64,000 nucleotides of DNA from Saccharomyces paradoxus (taxonomy: Eukaryota; Ascomycota; Saccharomycetes; Saccharomycetales; Saccharomycetaceae): NCBI RefSeq assembly GCF_002079055.1, contig NC_047490.1, positions 744,001 to 808,000 of the forward strand. The letters run 5' to 3'. The position numbers and the translations under genes were made by a program. Within the stretch, counting starts at the first letter, position 1, and every line of letters begins with the position of its first letter. Of the stretch, positions 9,709 through 21,118 are shown in pieces. The notes beneath the pieces were generated by a model, which did not search any database, was not told where the DNA came from, and saw only the letters and a program-made list of their open reading frames with translations.

Positions 9709-10121
9709 GGGTTGTGGCAACAATCTTGCTCTTTACACAAAATCCTACGTATCCATTCACGTACGCCTTCTTTGTATACTATAATATATGCATATCAGTT
9801 AAAATCCCAATACCATGAACGTATCCACTATTTTTCTCTTCCTTTTCATATTCATTTTCACCGGCAGCGGCCTCAAAGTACCCGCTTTTCTTTTTTTCAC
9901 ACTTTTTTTTCACACTACGTTGTCAGGCATTGATTGACTCATTTTCCTGTGATTACTTTCAGTTCAAAATATCAAAGAAAAATCGAAAAGCAGAAAAAAT
10001 AAATAAAAGAACAGTACTTATTTATTCATTTACTTTTGAGCACATAATTAAATCTTGCTCTTCTTGTTTTCATTTAAATACACACGCAAACTAAATAATA
10101 ACAAAAGAAAAGCTTTCTAAT
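9709..10121. promoter_or_regulatory. RPA14-HOM2 spacer
   Basis: A 413-bp tandem spacer containing the RPA14 3' end and the HOM2 promoter. It includes poly-T tracts at about 9889-9911 and a Gcn4 site. The 73-codon open frame across 9712-9933 begins with TTG rather than ATG and lies where S. cerevisiae has only a dubious ORF, so I do not call it. Confidence 0.6.
9935..9941 (+). promoter_or_regulatory. Gcn4 binding site upstream of HOM2
   Basis: TGACTCA is the canonical Gcn4/AP-1 site, 181 bp before the HOM2 ATG. HOM2 belongs to the general amino-acid control regulon, so the site fits its expected induction by amino-acid starvation. Confidence 0.8.
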
Positions 10122-11219
10122 ATGGCTGGAAAGAAGGTTGCTGGTGTTTTAGGTGCTACTGGTTCCGTTGGTCAACGTTTCATTCTTTTGTTGGCCGATC
10201 ACCCTCATTTCGAACTGAAAGTTCTTGGGGCCTCTTCTAGATCAGCAGGTAAGAAATACGTTGATGCTGTGAACTGGAAGCAAACCGATTTGCTTCCAGA
10301 ATCCGCTACCGACATCGTTGTTTCCGAATGTAAATCTGAATTCTTCAAAGAATGTGACATAGTCTTTTCGGGATTGGACGCTGACTATGCTGGTGCCATT
10401 GAAAAGGAATTCATGGAAGCCGGCATCGCCATTGTCTCCAATGCCAAAAATTACAGAAGGGAACAAGATGTACCATTGATCGTTCCTGTAGTCAACCCTG
10501 AGCATTTAGATATTGTGGCTCAGAAGCTAGAAACCGCCAAGGTTCAAGGCAAGCCAAGACCAGGTTTCATCATCTGTATTTCCAATTGTTCCACTGCAGG
10601 CTTAGTTGCGCCATTGAAGCCTTTAATTGAAAAATTCGGTCCTATTGACGCCTTGACTACCACTACTTTGCAAGCAATCTCAGGTGCAGGTTTCTCTCCA
10701 GGTGTGCCAGGTATTGATATCCTAGACAATATCATTCCATACATTGGTGGTGAAGAAGACAAGATGGAATGGGAAACCAAGAAAATCTTGGCCCCATTGG
10801 CAGAAGACAAAACTCACGTCAAATTATTGACTCCAGAAGAAATCAAAGTCTCTGCTCAATGTAACAGAGTCGCTGTCTCTGACGGCCACACCGAATGTAT
10901 CTCTTTGAGATTCAAGAATAGACCTGCTCCATCAGTCGAACAAGTCAAGACATGTCTGAAAGAATACGTCTGTGACGCTTACAAATTGGGCTGCCATTCT
11001 GCTCCAAAACAAACTATTCATGTTTTGGAACAACCTGATAGACCTCAACCAAGATTGGACAGAAACAGAGACAGCGGTTACGGTGTCTCTGTTGGTAGAA
11101 TCAGAGAAGACCCATTGTTGGACTTCAAAATGGTTGTACTTTCCCACAACACCATTATTGGTGCCGCTGGTTCTGGTGTCTTGATTGCCGAAATTTTGCT
11201 AGCAAGAAACTTGATTTAA
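10122..11219 (+). CDS. HOM2: Hom2, aspartate-semialdehyde dehydrogenase
   Basis: Hom2 catalyses the NADPH-dependent reduction of aspartyl phosphate to aspartate semialdehyde, step two of the route to homoserine, threonine and methionine, in the cytosol (family knowledge). The 365-residue protein starts with the dinucleotide-binding loop GATGSVGQ (residues 11-18). It has the catalytic Cys156 in SNCSTAG, the substrate loop SGAGFSPGVPG (187-197) and the general-base His256 in SDGHTEC. All catalytic residues are intact. Codon bias is strong. The ATG at 10122 is preceded by an A-rich leader. Confidence 0.98.
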   Translation: MAGKKVAGVLGATGSVGQRFILLLADHPHFELKVLGASSRSAGKKYVDAVNWKQTDLLPESATDIVVSECKSEFFKECDIVFSGLDADYAGAIEKEFMEAGIAIVSNAKNYRREQDVPLIVPVVNPEHLDIVAQKLETAKVQGKPRPGFIICISNCSTAGLVAPLKPLIEKFGPIDALTTTTLQAISGAGFSPGVPGIDILDNIIPYIGGEEDKMEWETKKILAPLAEDKTHVKLLTPEEIKVSAQCNRVAVSDGHTECISLRFKNRPAPSVEQVKTCLKEYVCDAYKLGCHSAPKQTIHVLEQPDRPQPRLDRNRDSGYGVSVGRIREDPLLDFKMVVLSHNTIIGAAGSGVLIAEILLARNLI

Positions 11220-11647
11220 GAAGAAATTGCGAAGTTATGTCCTCATCTTGCTTTATTTTCGAACGAACAAAAAATACAAAACAAGTAAATAAATATATAT
11301 GTATGAATATACGTATAATAATTTGAAACGTAGATCTTTATTATCAATTATGAATTTTTTGAATTTCGAGAATCCGTAATTCAATGTTTATTAATTTCTC
11401 TTCCTCTTTTTCTTTCAGTATAATAGTACACAAATCTTGCTTTATTAATTTTCTTCCACTTCAAAAAAAGGTAATTCGCTGACCCAAGAAAAAAAAGCTA
11501 AACAGAGCGTATTAATGCATATATAAAACTCATTTACACAGAGACAGAAGCAAAGAGGAAAGCAGCAGATATATCCAAGGTTAGGATACACTTATAACAG
11601 CTCTGTTGGTACTCATTTCAGGTAATACTCTTGGAAGGCGTCCCTAA
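11220..11647. promoter_or_regulatory. HOM2-SAC3 spacer
   Basis: The HOM2 terminator has a TATATATGTA efficiency-type element near 11293-11305. The SAC3 promoter is AT-rich with no recognised strong activator site. No RNA gene is seen. Confidence 0.55.
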
Positions 11648-14600
11648 ATGAACACATCATTTGGCTCCGTAGTGCCTTCCACTAATTTCGATTTTTTCAA
11701 AGGGCCTGCAAATAATGATAGTACTAGTAACAATGCTAATGTTAGCAGCAACAATTTCTTTTTAAATGGCAATGGTACAAATTCTTCGAAAAATGTTTTC
11801 ATGGTACACTCTGCTCCTCAGGTCAAGTCAGGACAGCCGTCACAAGATCTCTCACACTCACCTTCCCATATGGAAAATAAACCAGATCAAAAGAAGAAAT
11901 ATATGACAAGCGATGATAAGACAATTCAGCTTGTAGGCCCTTTAGTTTCCTCCCCTGATAGTTTAGGATTCCAGAGAAGATCACACAAACCAAGAGAATT
12001 ACCGAGGTTTTTGATTAATCAAGAACCTCAATTGAAAAAGAGGATATTTGTACAAGATCCCTGGGATAAGGCTAATCAAGAAAAAATGATCTCATTGGAA
12101 GAATCCATAGACGATCTCAATGAATTGTATGAAACGCTGAAAAAAATGAGAAATACCGAGCGTACGATAATGGAAGAAAAAGGGTTAGTAGATAAAGCTG
12201 ATTCAGCAAAGGATCTTTACGATGCAATAGTATTTCAAGGCACCTGTCTAGATATGTGTCCCATTTTTGAAAGATCAAGAAGAAATGTTGAATACACGGT
12301 CTATTCATATGAAAAAAATCAACCAAATGACAAAAAGGCTTCCAGAACCAGAGCATTAAAAGTCTTCGCGAGGCCAGCAGCAGCAGCAGCTCCTCCCTTA
12401 CCCTCTGACGTTAGACCACCGCATATTTTAGTCAAGACATTGGACTATATTGTTGATAACTTATTAACGACATTACCTGAAAGTGAAGGGTTCTTATGGG
12501 ATAGGATGAGATCCATAAGGCAAGACTTTACGTATCAGAACTATTCAGGGCCTGAAGCGATTGATTGTAATGAGCGTATTGTGAGGATACACCTTCTAAT
12601 TCTGCATATAATGGTAAAATCAAATGTGGAATTTTCGCTTCAACAGGAACTTGAACAATTACATAAGTCCCTGATTACATTATCGGAGATATACGACGAC
12701 GTTCGTTCTAGCGGCGGAACATGCCCAAATGAAGCTGAATTTCGAGCTTATGCCCTCTTGAGTAAAATAAGAGACCCCCAATACGATGAGAATATTCAAA
12801 GATTGCCTGAACATATTTTACAAGATAAATTGGTTCAAACGGCTTTGTGCTTTAGAAGGATTATATCTAACTCAGCTTATACTGAACGTGGGTTTGTTAA
12901 AACCGAGAATTGTTTAAACTTTTATGCAAGATTTTTCCAATTAATGCAATCACCCAACTTGCCATTATTGATGGGATTTTTTTTGCAAATGCATCTGACA
13001 GAAATTAGGTTTTATGCGTTGAGAGCTTTATCACATACTTTGAACAAAAAGCATAAACCGATCCCATTCCACTATTTAGAGAATATGCTGCTCTTCAATC
13101 ATCGGCAAGAGATAATTGAATTCTGTGATTATTACTCAATTGAAATCATAAATGGAGATTCAGCAGACTTGAAAACACTACAACATTATTCTCACAAATT
13201 ACCCGAAACGCAGCCATTAAAGAAAACATACTTAAACTGCCTAGAAAGCAGATTGCAAAAAACTACTTATGAGAGTTTAATTAATTGCGGTAAAGATCAT
13301 TTTGATTCTTTGATTAATGTAAAATCGGCTCCGGAAACTGACAGGGTACCTTCTACAGTGGGTCAACTTTCTTATATGAAAGATTCTGCTAACAACTTTA
13401 ACGTAAAGTTGAACCAAAACCAATCTTTTGAACCGAAGATTAATGACTCCCCAAACAGAACTGTCACGCGGCCCAATGACTTTCCTTTTTCACAGCAATT
13501 TAAGCAATCCTCCCAATTATCTCAATCTCAAACTTTACCAATAAATCCTTTATTAACTCAGCAGGTTCCGGGATACTTATCCGGACAGAAACATGAACAA
13601 ATTAAAACTGTTACAGGTGCAAGTTCCCCACCTCTTTTTAATGGATCATTACCAAATTCTGAAGTGCAAGCTTCCAAAATTTATATGAAATCCACAACCA
13701 ACAATGGTATGTATGACGAAAAATTCGAGAGTGTGAGTACAGAGCAAGAAGAAATGAGAAGGAAAGAGATAGAACAAATGGAAGAGGAGAAAGCACAATT
13801 GAAAAAAAAAAGGGAAGATGCTGACAAGCAAAAAATCACGGAACAAATAGCAAATGAGTTGATAGTGGAAATAGTAAGCAGTAACGTGACTGATATTGTT
13901 AAGCATGAAGTCTCAGAGGTTAAATATAGGAAAATTCTCGTTGACAAGATGGCCCATGAACTTTATGATGCATTTCTTCATGAAAAGTTGTATCTGATAT
14001 ACATGGATTCTCGCGCTGACTTGAAAAGGAATACTGCTTTGAGAAAGCGGTTCTTTGAGAAATGGCAAGCATCTTATTCTCGAGCAAAGGAGAATCGCAT
14101 ACTAGAAGAGAAGAAGAGGGAAGAAATCAAGCTCGTGAGCCACCAATTAGGAGTACCGGGCCTTAAAAAATCTACCTGCTTACTGAGAACCCCGTATAAG
14201 GGTAATGTGAATTCATCATTCATACTATCGTCTTCAGATAAGAATATAGTGTTTTCACCTGTAAATGACGAGTTCAACAAGTTTGCAACTCATTTAACAA
14301 GGGTCTCGAAACTATGGCAACCGTTGGATATGCACTCAATCTATTATGATAACCTAACGGAGAAGTTTCCCGCTAACTCTCTCACTCCAGCAAATATATT
14401 CATTTATGCGAAAGATTGGACATCGCTCTCAAACCGTTGGATCTTGAGTAAGTTCAACCTGCGAACTATGCAGGATTCAAAAAATTTCAACAATAATATT
14501 ATTTCTAGCAGAATAATCTGTATTAATGATGAATATGAACCATCCGATTTTAGTGATTTGCAATTATTGATATTTAATACAGGTGTTACGAATCCCGATA

Positions 14601-15565
14601 TATTTGATTTGGAGATGAAACTAAAAGATGACGGTGAAGAACTCATAAAGTTAATTACCGGTGTTTCGCTAAATACAAACATGTGCTTTTCCCTTTTGAT
14701 TATTTATTGGGAATCCGCAGAAAATACATTATCGGAAACTACCATCAAGCAATCGCTGAAATTAAACCGGATATCTAAAAACTATAGTAGTGTTGTTGAA
14801 CGTATCGATTTAATGAATCTCACTGAAGAATCCCCTCATAAGTGTTTGGAAGACAAATTATACGAAATATCACAATCTTATGTGTACAAGTTGACAGAAA
14901 GGGGAAAATATGATAAAACGCTCCGTCAGAAAAGATCATTGGCTGGCATTCACTCACGTAACACTCAATTACAAACTACAAAGGACATTGATCAAAAGAT
15001 GAAGAAAATGCTGGAAAAAGAGAAAAACAAATACCAACAACGAATGGGCGAAAGGAACACCTACGCGCACCTAGAATCGCATATAGCCGCATCACCAAGA
15101 ATCAAGAAAAGAAAGCTGCCAATACTTCTGTCAACTTCCCATTCGAGCCAATTTAAAACCCCTTTAGCTTCTAGACCAAATACATCTGGTACATCTACCT
15201 CACCACCACTACCATCTCATCTGGCAATGAAATTCAGAAAAAATTCAAGAGTTACTAGTTTACATACCGTATTGCCCGTTAGCACACCAAGCCATAGTAA
15301 CAATTTGCCAGCCTCAAGTTTTAGTGGGAATAACACTACGGATATACAATCCCAACAATTAATTAAAAGTCAGAGGAGTACATCTGGGTATTCAAAAAAT
15401 GTTTTTGAAAGAGTCCCAGGAAATCAGGAAATATGTAAAACACCATTTAACCCTGTAACTCCAGTGTTAGATGGAGCCGATCAAGGTAAGGAGGACATTC
15501 CTGATAGTATATTAGAACTCAAGGTTCTGATTGATTCTGTAAAGAAAAAAGTAAATAATGATTAA
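11648..15565 (+). CDS. SAC3: Sac3, scaffold of the TREX-2 mRNA export complex
   Basis: Sac3 is the scaffold of TREX-2 (Sac3-Thp1-Sem1-Cdc31-Sus1), which couples SAGA-dependent transcription to mRNA export at nuclear pores (family knowledge). The protein is 1305 residues (about 1301 in S. cerevisiae). The N-terminus is Asn/Ser-rich. The SAC3/GANP PCI-like domain spans about residues 193-500, starting at [15 protein letters not shown] disordered Gln/Ser/Pro stretch lies at about 560-690. A charged helix and the Cdc31/Sus1-binding (CID) helix follow at about 695-830. A second folded region lies at about 870-1080, and the tail is basic. It starts at ATG 11648. There are no breaks. Confidence 0.97.
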   Translation: MNTSFGSVVPSTNFDFFKGPANNDSTSNNANVSSNNFFLNGNGTNSSKNVFMVHSAPQVKSGQPSQDLSHSPSHMENKPDQKKKYMTSDDKTIQLVGPLVSSPDSLGFQRRSHKPRELPRFLINQEPQLKKRIFVQDPWDKANQEKMISLEESIDDLNELYETLKKMRNTERTIMEEKGLVDKADSAKDLYDAIVFQGTCLDMCPIFERSRRNVEYTVYSYEKNQPNDKKASRTRALKVFARPAAAAAPPLPSDVRPPHILVKTLDYIVDNLLTTLPESEGFLWDRMRSIRQDFTYQNYSGPEAIDCNERIVRIHLLILHIMVKSNVEFSLQQELEQLHKSLITLSEIYDDVRSSGGTCPNEAEFRAYALLSKIRDPQYDENIQRLPEHILQDKLVQTALCFRRIISNSAYTERGFVKTENCLNFYARFFQLMQSPNLPLLMGFFLQMHLTEIRFYALRALSHTLNKKHKPIPFHYLENMLLFNHRQEIIEFCDYYSIEIINGDSADLKTLQHYSHKLPETQPLKKTYLNCLESRLQKTTYESLINCGKDHFDSLINVKSAPETDRVPSTVGQLSYMKDSANNFNVKLNQNQSFEPKINDSPNRTVTRPNDFPFSQQFKQSSQLSQSQTLPINPLLTQQVPGYLSGQKHEQIKTVTGASSPPLFNGSLPNSEVQASKIYMKSTTNNGMYDEKFESVSTEQEEMRRKEIEQMEEEKAQLKKKREDADKQKITEQIANELIVEIVSSNVTDIVKHEVSEVKYRKILVDKMAHELYDAFLHEKLYLIYMDSRADLKRNTALRKRFFEKWQASYSRAKENRILEEKKREEIKLVSHQLGVPGLKKSTCLLRTPYKGNVNSSFILSSSDKNIVFSPVNDEFNKFATHLTRVSKLWQPLDMHSIYYDNLTEKFPANSLTPANIFIYAKDWTSLSNRWILSKFNLRTMQDSKNFNNNIISSRIICINDEYEPSDFSDLQLLIFNTGVTNPDIFDLEMKLKDDGEELIKLITGVSLNTNMCFSLLIIYWESAENTLSETTIKQSLKLNRISKNYSSVVERIDLMNLTEESPHKCLEDKLYEISQSYVYKLTERGKYDKTLRQKRSLAGIHSRNTQLQTTKDIDQKMKKMLEKEKNKYQQRMGERNTYAHLESHIAASPRIKKRKLPILLSTSHSSQFKTPLASRPNTSGTSTSPPLPSHLAMKFRKNSRVTSLHTVLPVSTPSHSNNLPASSFSGNNTTDIQSQQLIKSQRSTSGYSKNVFERVPGNQEICKTPFNPVTPVLDGADQGKEDIPDSILELKVLIDSVKKKVNND

Positions 15566-15945
15566 AAGCATTTGTAATATATAAATAAACGAAATGTGCA
15601 TTTTTTCTGTAGGGTTATGAAAAAAGTACTAATTTACGCATTTCGTATTACTGCTAATATTTCATTCTTTTCTCTAAAGCTCGGCGGAAGGAAAAATCCA
15701 ATGGTTGTCCAAAAAGTGAAGCCAGGACTTCAACCACAGAGTTTTGTTAAAAGAATTACTGAATATACATACAAAACCTCAAGCGAAAAGTCTTCCGATA
15801 TATTCACTTCACATATGCATTGCTTATCATAATTATATACTGTTAAAGACTATTAGAAGCATCTTTAGGGGAGAAAAGAAACAGGAGTGTCATAAAAAGC
15901 CAGAAAGTTATAAATTGCTCAAAAAAAGGGACTTCCTTGAGGAAT
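15566..15945. promoter_or_regulatory. SAC3-SSY1 spacer and SSY1 leader
   Basis: A 380-bp tandem spacer. It contains short accidental open frames, none of family-like composition. The SSY1 frame stays open a few codons before its ATG but those codons lack an ATG. Confidence 0.55.
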
Positions 15946-18504
15946 ATGAGTTCTATCAACCAGATATACGATCTCTTTCCCAATAAACACAATATCCAAT
16001 TTACAGATTCTCATTCACAGGAACGTGATACTTCGTCCAGCATTGCTAAGAATGATACAGATGGAAGTATAAGTATACCAGGTAGTATAGACACTGGCAT
16101 CCTAAAGAGCATTATTGAGGAGCAAGGTTGGAACGACGCTGAATTATATAGAAGCTCAATACAAAACCAAAGGTTTTTTTTAACGGATAAATATGCTAAA
16201 AAGAAGCACTTGACTATGGAAGACATGCTTAGCACAGAAGAGGAACAAAGTTATCAAGAGCCTATTCAAGATTTTCAGACCTATAACAGACGTGTTCAAA
16301 GGGAATATGAGCTTAGAGAAAGGATGGAAGAATTTTTCTGCCAAAACATTAGAAATGATTTACATATTTTGAACGAAGATTCATTAAATCAACAATATTC
16401 GCCGCTTGGGCCTTCAAATTATGTTCTGCCCCTCGATAGATACTCTAGAATGAAAAACATAACCTCAAAATTCTTCAAGAAAAATATTGGTATTCCTGGG
16501 AAATTGAAAAGAAGAGGTCATTATAATAACAATGCAGAGGGCCACATCAAAGGAAACAGTTCTATATCCAGTTTCAGCACTGATGTAATCGATAATGCCA
16601 GTTACAGAAATATTGCAATAGATGAAAACGTTGACATGACACATAAAGAACATGCCATTGACGAATTAAATGAGCAGGGTTTTTCAGGCGGTGAATCCGC
16701 TGTAGGAGGTGGGTCACTGCTGCATGACATTGAAAAGGTTTTCAATAGGTCCAGAGCAACTAGGAAATACCATATTCAACGGAAACTAAAAGTGCGCCAT
16801 ATCCAAATGCTGTCTATTGGGGCCTGCTTTAGTGTGGGGTTGTTCCTAACCTCAGGAAAAGCTTTTTCCATTGCTGGACCATTTGGTACTCTACTTGGAT
16901 TTGGACTTACAGGTAGTATCATTTTAGCGACAATGTTGTCATTTACAGAGTTATCCACTCTTATTCCTGTATCTTCTGGGTTCTCAGGATTGGCTTCTAG
17001 ATTCGTAGAGGATGCTTTCGGGTTTGCATTGGGCTGGACATATTGGATTTCATGTATGCTCGCCCTTCCTGCTCAAGTTTCTTCGAGTACATTTTATCTT
17101 AGCTATTATAACAATGTGAATATATCAAAGGGAGTAACAGCGGGGTTTATCACACTGTTTTCAGCATTCAGCATTGTAGTAAATTTATTGGACGTTAGCA
17201 TAATGGGTGAAATTGTTTACGTCGCTGGTATCAGCAAAGTGATAATTGCCATTTTGATGGTTTTCACAATGGTCATCTTAAATGCCGGGCATGGAAATGA
17301 TGTTCATGAAGAAGTTGGTTTTAGATATTGGGATAGCTCTAAATCTGTCCGAAATTTGACCTACGGGCTATATCGTCCAACATTTGACCTGGCAGATGCT
17401 GGAGAAGGAAGCAGAAAAGGCATTTCTGGCGCAAAAGGCCGGTTTTTAGCTACGGCGTCAGTCATGTTGATTTCAACATTTGCATTTAGTGGTGTTGAAA
17501 TGACGTTTTTAGCTAGTGGAGAAGCTATAAATCCAAGGAAGACAATTCCTTCTGCTACAAAGAGGACATTTTCCATCGTATTGATATCTTACGTTTTTTT
17601 GATTTTTTCGGTGGGTATTAATATATATAGTGGCGATCCAAGACTACTATCATATTTTCCTGGTATTTCCGAAAAGAGGTATGAAGCTATTATAAAAGGC
17701 ACTGGAATGGACTGGAGACTCAGGACCAATTGTCGCGGTGGTATTGATTATAGGCAGATTTCAGTAGGAACAGGCTATTCTAGTCCTTGGGTAGTTGCAC
17801 TGCAGAACTTTGGTTTATGTACTTTTGCGTCTGCTTTCAACGCAATACTGATATTCTTCACTGCTACAGCAGGGATATCTTCGCTATTTAGTTGTTCAAG
17901 AACATTATACGCCATGTCTGTACAACGAAAAGCACCACCTGTTTTCGAAATTTGCAACAAGAGAGGTGTTCCTTATGTATCAGTGATATTCTCATCATTA
18001 TTTTCAGTCATTGCTTATATTGCAGTTGACCAAACCGCAATCGAAAATTTCGATGTCTTGGCTAATGTTTCGAGCGCTAGTACATCTATTATATGGATGG
18101 GATTGAATCTTTCCTTTTTGCGATTCTATTACGCTCTAAAACAAAGGAAGGACATTATATCGAGAAATGATTCATCATACCCATATAAATCTCCCTTTCA
18201 ACCCTATCTAGCTATTTATGGTCTAGTTGGATGTTCATTATTTGTTATTTTCATGGGATATCCTAACTTTATACACCATTTTTGGAGTACTAAAGCCTTT
18301 TTTTCAGCATATGGTGGCTTGATGTTTTTCTTTATCAGCTATACAACTTATAAAATTCTTGGAACGTCAAAGATTCAAAGGCTGGATCAGTTGGATATGG
18401 ATAGCGGGAGGAGGGAAATGGACAGAACCGATTGGACTGAACATAGCCAATATTTGGGGACGTACAAGGAAAGAGCGAAGAAGTTAGTTACATGGCTGAT
18501 CTAG
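15946..18504 (+). CDS. SSY1: Ssy1, amino-acid sensor of the SPS complex
   Basis: Ssy1 is a transporter-like plasma-membrane receptor. With Ptr3 and Ssy5 it senses external amino acids and triggers Stp1/Stp2 cleavage (family knowledge). I use ATG 15946 (MSSINQIYDLF), which gives 852 residues, the S. cerevisiae length; the codons upstream lack an ATG. The long hydrophilic cytosolic N-terminus (about 1-278) is typical of sensors rather than permeases. The amino-acid permease core of about 12 membrane segments runs from about 280 to 803 (SIGACFSVGLFLTSGKAF, then FAFSGVEMTFLASGEA). A large extracellular loop at about 565-605 contains NCRGG. The C-terminal tail is short. Confidence 0.97.
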   Translation: MSSINQIYDLFPNKHNIQFTDSHSQERDTSSSIAKNDTDGSISIPGSIDTGILKSIIEEQGWNDAELYRSSIQNQRFFLTDKYAKKKHLTMEDMLSTEEEQSYQEPIQDFQTYNRRVQREYELRERMEEFFCQNIRNDLHILNEDSLNQQYSPLGPSNYVLPLDRYSRMKNITSKFFKKNIGIPGKLKRRGHYNNNAEGHIKGNSSISSFSTDVIDNASYRNIAIDENVDMTHKEHAIDELNEQGFSGGESAVGGGSLLHDIEKVFNRSRATRKYHIQRKLKVRHIQMLSIGACFSVGLFLTSGKAFSIAGPFGTLLGFGLTGSIILATMLSFTELSTLIPVSSGFSGLASRFVEDAFGFALGWTYWISCMLALPAQVSSSTFYLSYYNNVNISKGVTAGFITLFSAFSIVVNLLDVSIMGEIVYVAGISKVIIAILMVFTMVILNAGHGNDVHEEVGFRYWDSSKSVRNLTYGLYRPTFDLADAGEGSRKGISGAKGRFLATASVMLISTFAFSGVEMTFLASGEAINPRKTIPSATKRTFSIVLISYVFLIFSVGINIYSGDPRLLSYFPGISEKRYEAIIKGTGMDWRLRTNCRGGIDYRQISVGTGYSSPWVVALQNFGLCTFASAFNAILIFFTATAGISSLFSCSRTLYAMSVQRKAPPVFEICNKRGVPYVSVIFSSLFSVIAYIAVDQTAIENFDVLANVSSASTSIIWMGLNLSFLRFYYALKQRKDIISRNDSSYPYKSPFQPYLAIYGLVGCSLFVIFMGYPNFIHHFWSTKAFFSAYGGLMFFFISYTTYKILGTSKIQRLDQLDMDSGRREMDRTDWTEHSQYLGTYKERAKKLVTWLI

Positions 18505-18740
18505 GGTTGTTATTATTATCTGTATAATGGAGTTTTGTATTAGCAGTGCCTTACGTAGTTGAATGAGCGGGTAACTAAAGATTTTTTTTTTTTTTTCAGA
18601 AAAATCAAGAAAAAAAGTTCGATGAGATGACCTTAGCAGGTTACTAGTTATTAGTAGCCTGTTTACAGTATTGTTTGTAATTCAAACGAAGTCGAGAGCT
18701 TGCACCTAAAGGCATCCTCAGGGTAAGGAATTAAAGGAAG
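18505..18740. promoter_or_regulatory. SSY1-ACL4 spacer
   Basis: It contains a long poly-T tract (about 18581-18597), a nucleosome-excluding type of element, and a PAC element listed separately. Confidence 0.6.
18620..18630 (+). promoter_or_regulatory. PAC element upstream of ACL4
   Basis: CGATGAGATGA is an exact PAC core with extended match, ending 110 bp before the ACL4 ATG. PAC is bound by the repressors Dot6/Tod6 and marks ribosome-biogenesis genes, which suits an Rpl4 chaperone. Confidence 0.8.
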
Positions 18741-19901
18741 ATGAGCGAACTAGAAGGTACAATTAGACAAGCTAAAGAAGCTCTCTCTGAAAATAATGCC
18801 AAAAAGGCTCTCAAAATATTGAAACCGTTCAAAAGTTCATTGAAGAAGGAAAATGCAGACAATGTGATACTGAATGAAGTGTTTGCAGATGCATACCTAG
18901 ATAATGGACAAGTAGAGAAAGCCTATCCCATCTTAGCACGTGCCTGTGAATTAGATCCTGAGGGACAAATTGGCGGGCCCGACAAATTCTTCACCATGGG
19001 CCAAATCATGGGTGGACAGGATGGTGTGTCGATAATAACCCGTGGAATAATGAACATATCTAATATTGGTGAAACGTTAACCAACGACCATGTTGAAAAA
19101 ATTGTGGGCGGACTGCTTTCCATGATTGAAATTTGGATGACAGATTTATGTATGGAGCCAAACGCAGAAGAGCAGTGCGAGGAGTTAATACAAAAAGCGA
19201 TGGAACTCACAGAAGGAAAATCCCCTGAAACATGGTCCACCTTAGGTTCTATCAAAATTTCACAACAAAAATTTGGAGAGGCCTATGAAGCATTCTCTCA
19301 GGCTTGGAATTTCTTTGACTTGAAGAAGCAGGAAATTGGTAGTGGTATAAATGGAAACGGCGACGCAACTCAAAGAACTAGTTTACAGTCAGAGTACGTA
19401 GATCTTTTGCAACCTCTTTTATCCTTAACAAAGATGTGCCTTGAAGTAGGTGCCTACGAAGTCGCATTGAAAGTTATTGCCGCAGTTAGGGATATTGATG
19501 AAGATAACATAGAGGGTTATTACCTAGAGGGTTTTACTTATTATTTAATGAGCAAATTAGAGATTTTCAAGTTGAAAAATCCTGAAGTAAGCCTGCGTCC
19601 AGAAAATATATACGAGTTTAATCAGCTCATTCAAGAAGTTCCTTTGGATTTATCCCATGAACTAATCTCCCAGTTTATCTATGACTCAAGGTTAGCGTTA
19701 AGTTTTGCATTACAAGCGGGTGCCAATGCTGATAGCAAAGATGAAATTGTGCAAGAATTATTGGGCGGTGCAACCGCTTTACTCCAAGAAATTGGTGGTC
19801 CTCTAGATCCAAGAGAATTATCACAAATCAGAAAGGGAGAATTAGTGAATGAGAACGAAGACTTGGAAGAGTTGGATATAGAGGAAGAGTGTTCTGACTA
19901 G
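18741..19901 (+). CDS. ACL4: Acl4, dedicated chaperone of ribosomal protein Rpl4
   Basis: Acl4 is a TPR protein that captures newly made Rpl4 and escorts it to the nucleus for 60S assembly (family knowledge). The 386-residue frame (about 387 in S. cerevisiae) has TPR-like helical pairs through residues about 5-350, for example [38 protein letters not shown] and [15 protein letters not shown]. The C-terminus is acidic ([12 protein letters not shown]), a likely contact for the basic Rpl4 loop. Start ATG 18741. The PAC element in its promoter supports the ribosome-biogenesis role. Confidence 0.94.
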   Translation: MSELEGTIRQAKEALSENNAKKALKILKPFKSSLKKENADNVILNEVFADAYLDNGQVEKAYPILARACELDPEGQIGGPDKFFTMGQIMGGQDGVSIITRGIMNISNIGETLTNDHVEKIVGGLLSMIEIWMTDLCMEPNAEEQCEELIQKAMELTEGKSPETWSTLGSIKISQQKFGEAYEAFSQAWNFFDLKKQEIGSGINGNGDATQRTSLQSEYVDLLQPLLSLTKMCLEVGAYEVALKVIAAVRDIDEDNIEGYYLEGFTYYLMSKLEIFKLKNPEVSLRPENIYEFNQLIQEVPLDLSHELISQFIYDSRLALSFALQAGANADSKDEIVQELLGGATALLQEIGGPLDPRELSQIRKGELVNENEDLEELDIEEECSD

Positions 19902-20079
19902 TAGTCTTGTAATTTAATATATGCATAAGTACATACACTGATATATATGTATATATCCGTAAGAAACGGAAATTATGACATGGGACAGATGAAGGGAAAT
20001 TCTACCGTGCATAGTCCCAGGTGATCTCTTTATTCGTTTTCAGTGAATATTTACCGCCGTAACCAATTGACGTTTATAT

Positions 20080-20790
20080 TCAATTCGATATATTCAATTT
20101 TGTTTTTATACCTGCTTCGACCTCCGCAACATCATCAATATCTTCCCATTCATCGTCGTCGTAGTCGTCATCGTCATCAACATTATTATTACTGTTTTTG
20201 GGACTAATGTTTTGTGTGATCAAGTGAGTTAAGTAAAAAGGTCGAGCCTTGTTCTCCACCTCGTCCTCGCCATCTTCCGGTTGTATATAAGAAACGAATT
20301 CCTCCGGCACCAATCCGGTCTTTGATCCTGACTCATTTTCTGCTACCAGCCAACCTTGCCCATGCTTGTAGCTGATAAATACGATGTCTCCTTCAGCTAA
20401 CCTTAATTCATTATCATTTTCAGGTTCGAAATCGTAGAGGGCAACAGCACGTTGGTTAACTATGTAGTCGTCTGGTAGTGTTATGCTTTGCCTTTTATTG
20501 TATGTGTCCTCTACGCTTGAGGAATCCGAAACCATTTCGTCTTCCTCATTGTCCCCATCAAAATAACCATAGTGAAGAGGATTTGAATCTGCGTATGCAT
20601 AGTCTTTAATTGATATATAACCAATCGTAGTGGTTTCTGTACCTTCCATTGTATCACTATTTTCTGTCTGCACTACTTCCGCCTCTCTCCCATTCTGTAA
20701 TAATGCCTCATTGAGGGTACCTATAGTTTTTTTAAGACCACTCTTCAAAATACTGCTATCTTTCTGTGTAGTTGTTTCCATCGTTTCCAT
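20080..20790 (-). CDS. NBP2: Nbp2, SH3 adaptor for the Ptc1 phosphatase
   Basis: Nbp2 links the PP2C phosphatase Ptc1 to MAP-kinase modules (HOG and cell wall) and was found through Nap1 (family knowledge). The 236-residue protein has one SH3 domain at about residues 112-170, with ALYDF, the ENDNELRLAEGD loop, GQGWLVAEN and the closing GLVPEEFVSYI. The N-terminal third is polar. The C-terminal region is very acidic (DDDDDYDDDEWEDIDD), which fits Nap1-type contacts. The start ATG is at 20790; a second Met three codons on is possible. It is divergent from CWC15. Confidence 0.95.
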   Translation of the reverse strand: METMETTTQKDSSILKSGLKKTIGTLNEALLQNGREAEVVQTENSDTMEGTETTTIGYISIKDYAYADSNPLHYGYFDGDNEEDEMVSDSSSVEDTYNKRQSITLPDDYIVNQRAVALYDFEPENDNELRLAEGDIVFISYKHGQGWLVAENESGSKTGLVPEEFVSYIQPEDGEDEVENKARPFYLTHLITQNISPKNSNNNVDDDDDYDDDEWEDIDDVAEVEAGIKTKLNISN

Positions 20791-21118
20791 CGCGGATTCA
20801 ATAAAATATGTCAGTCAAAGCTAAATTAAGTAGGAAGTTGAGATAAAAAAACTTTAAATTTGTTAGTACCTATTACTTTTTATTGACGGCTGTTACTGTA
20901 GTGTGATTTAAACGTATTTTTATTGTGCACTGTGTTGAATTATCCATTACAAGCTAATTATGAAGTGGATTCTCCATTTCTCGCAACTGGAAAAATAAAT
21001 TGGAGTGACCAAAAATAATAGTCCATCTCTTCACGAAAAGTGAACACCAATAACAAAACTTCAAAAGGCTGCAGAAGAAACTTGCTAAGAAGCTGAGATC
21101 CGAAAGGACTACAAGATC
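20791..21118. promoter_or_regulatory. Divergent NBP2/CWC15 promoter region
   Basis: A 328-bp AT-rich divergent spacer. No strong factor site is recognised and no RNA gene is seen. Confidence 0.5.

Noticed and set aside
9712-9933. 73-codon open frame between RPA14 and HOM2
   Set aside because: It begins with TTG, has no ATG in a suitable place, lies over the HOM2 promoter and corresponds to a position where S. cerevisiae has only a dubious ORF.
15937-15945. Upstream TTG-initiated extension of SSY1
   Set aside because: ATG 15946 restores the conserved N-terminus and the 852-residue length.
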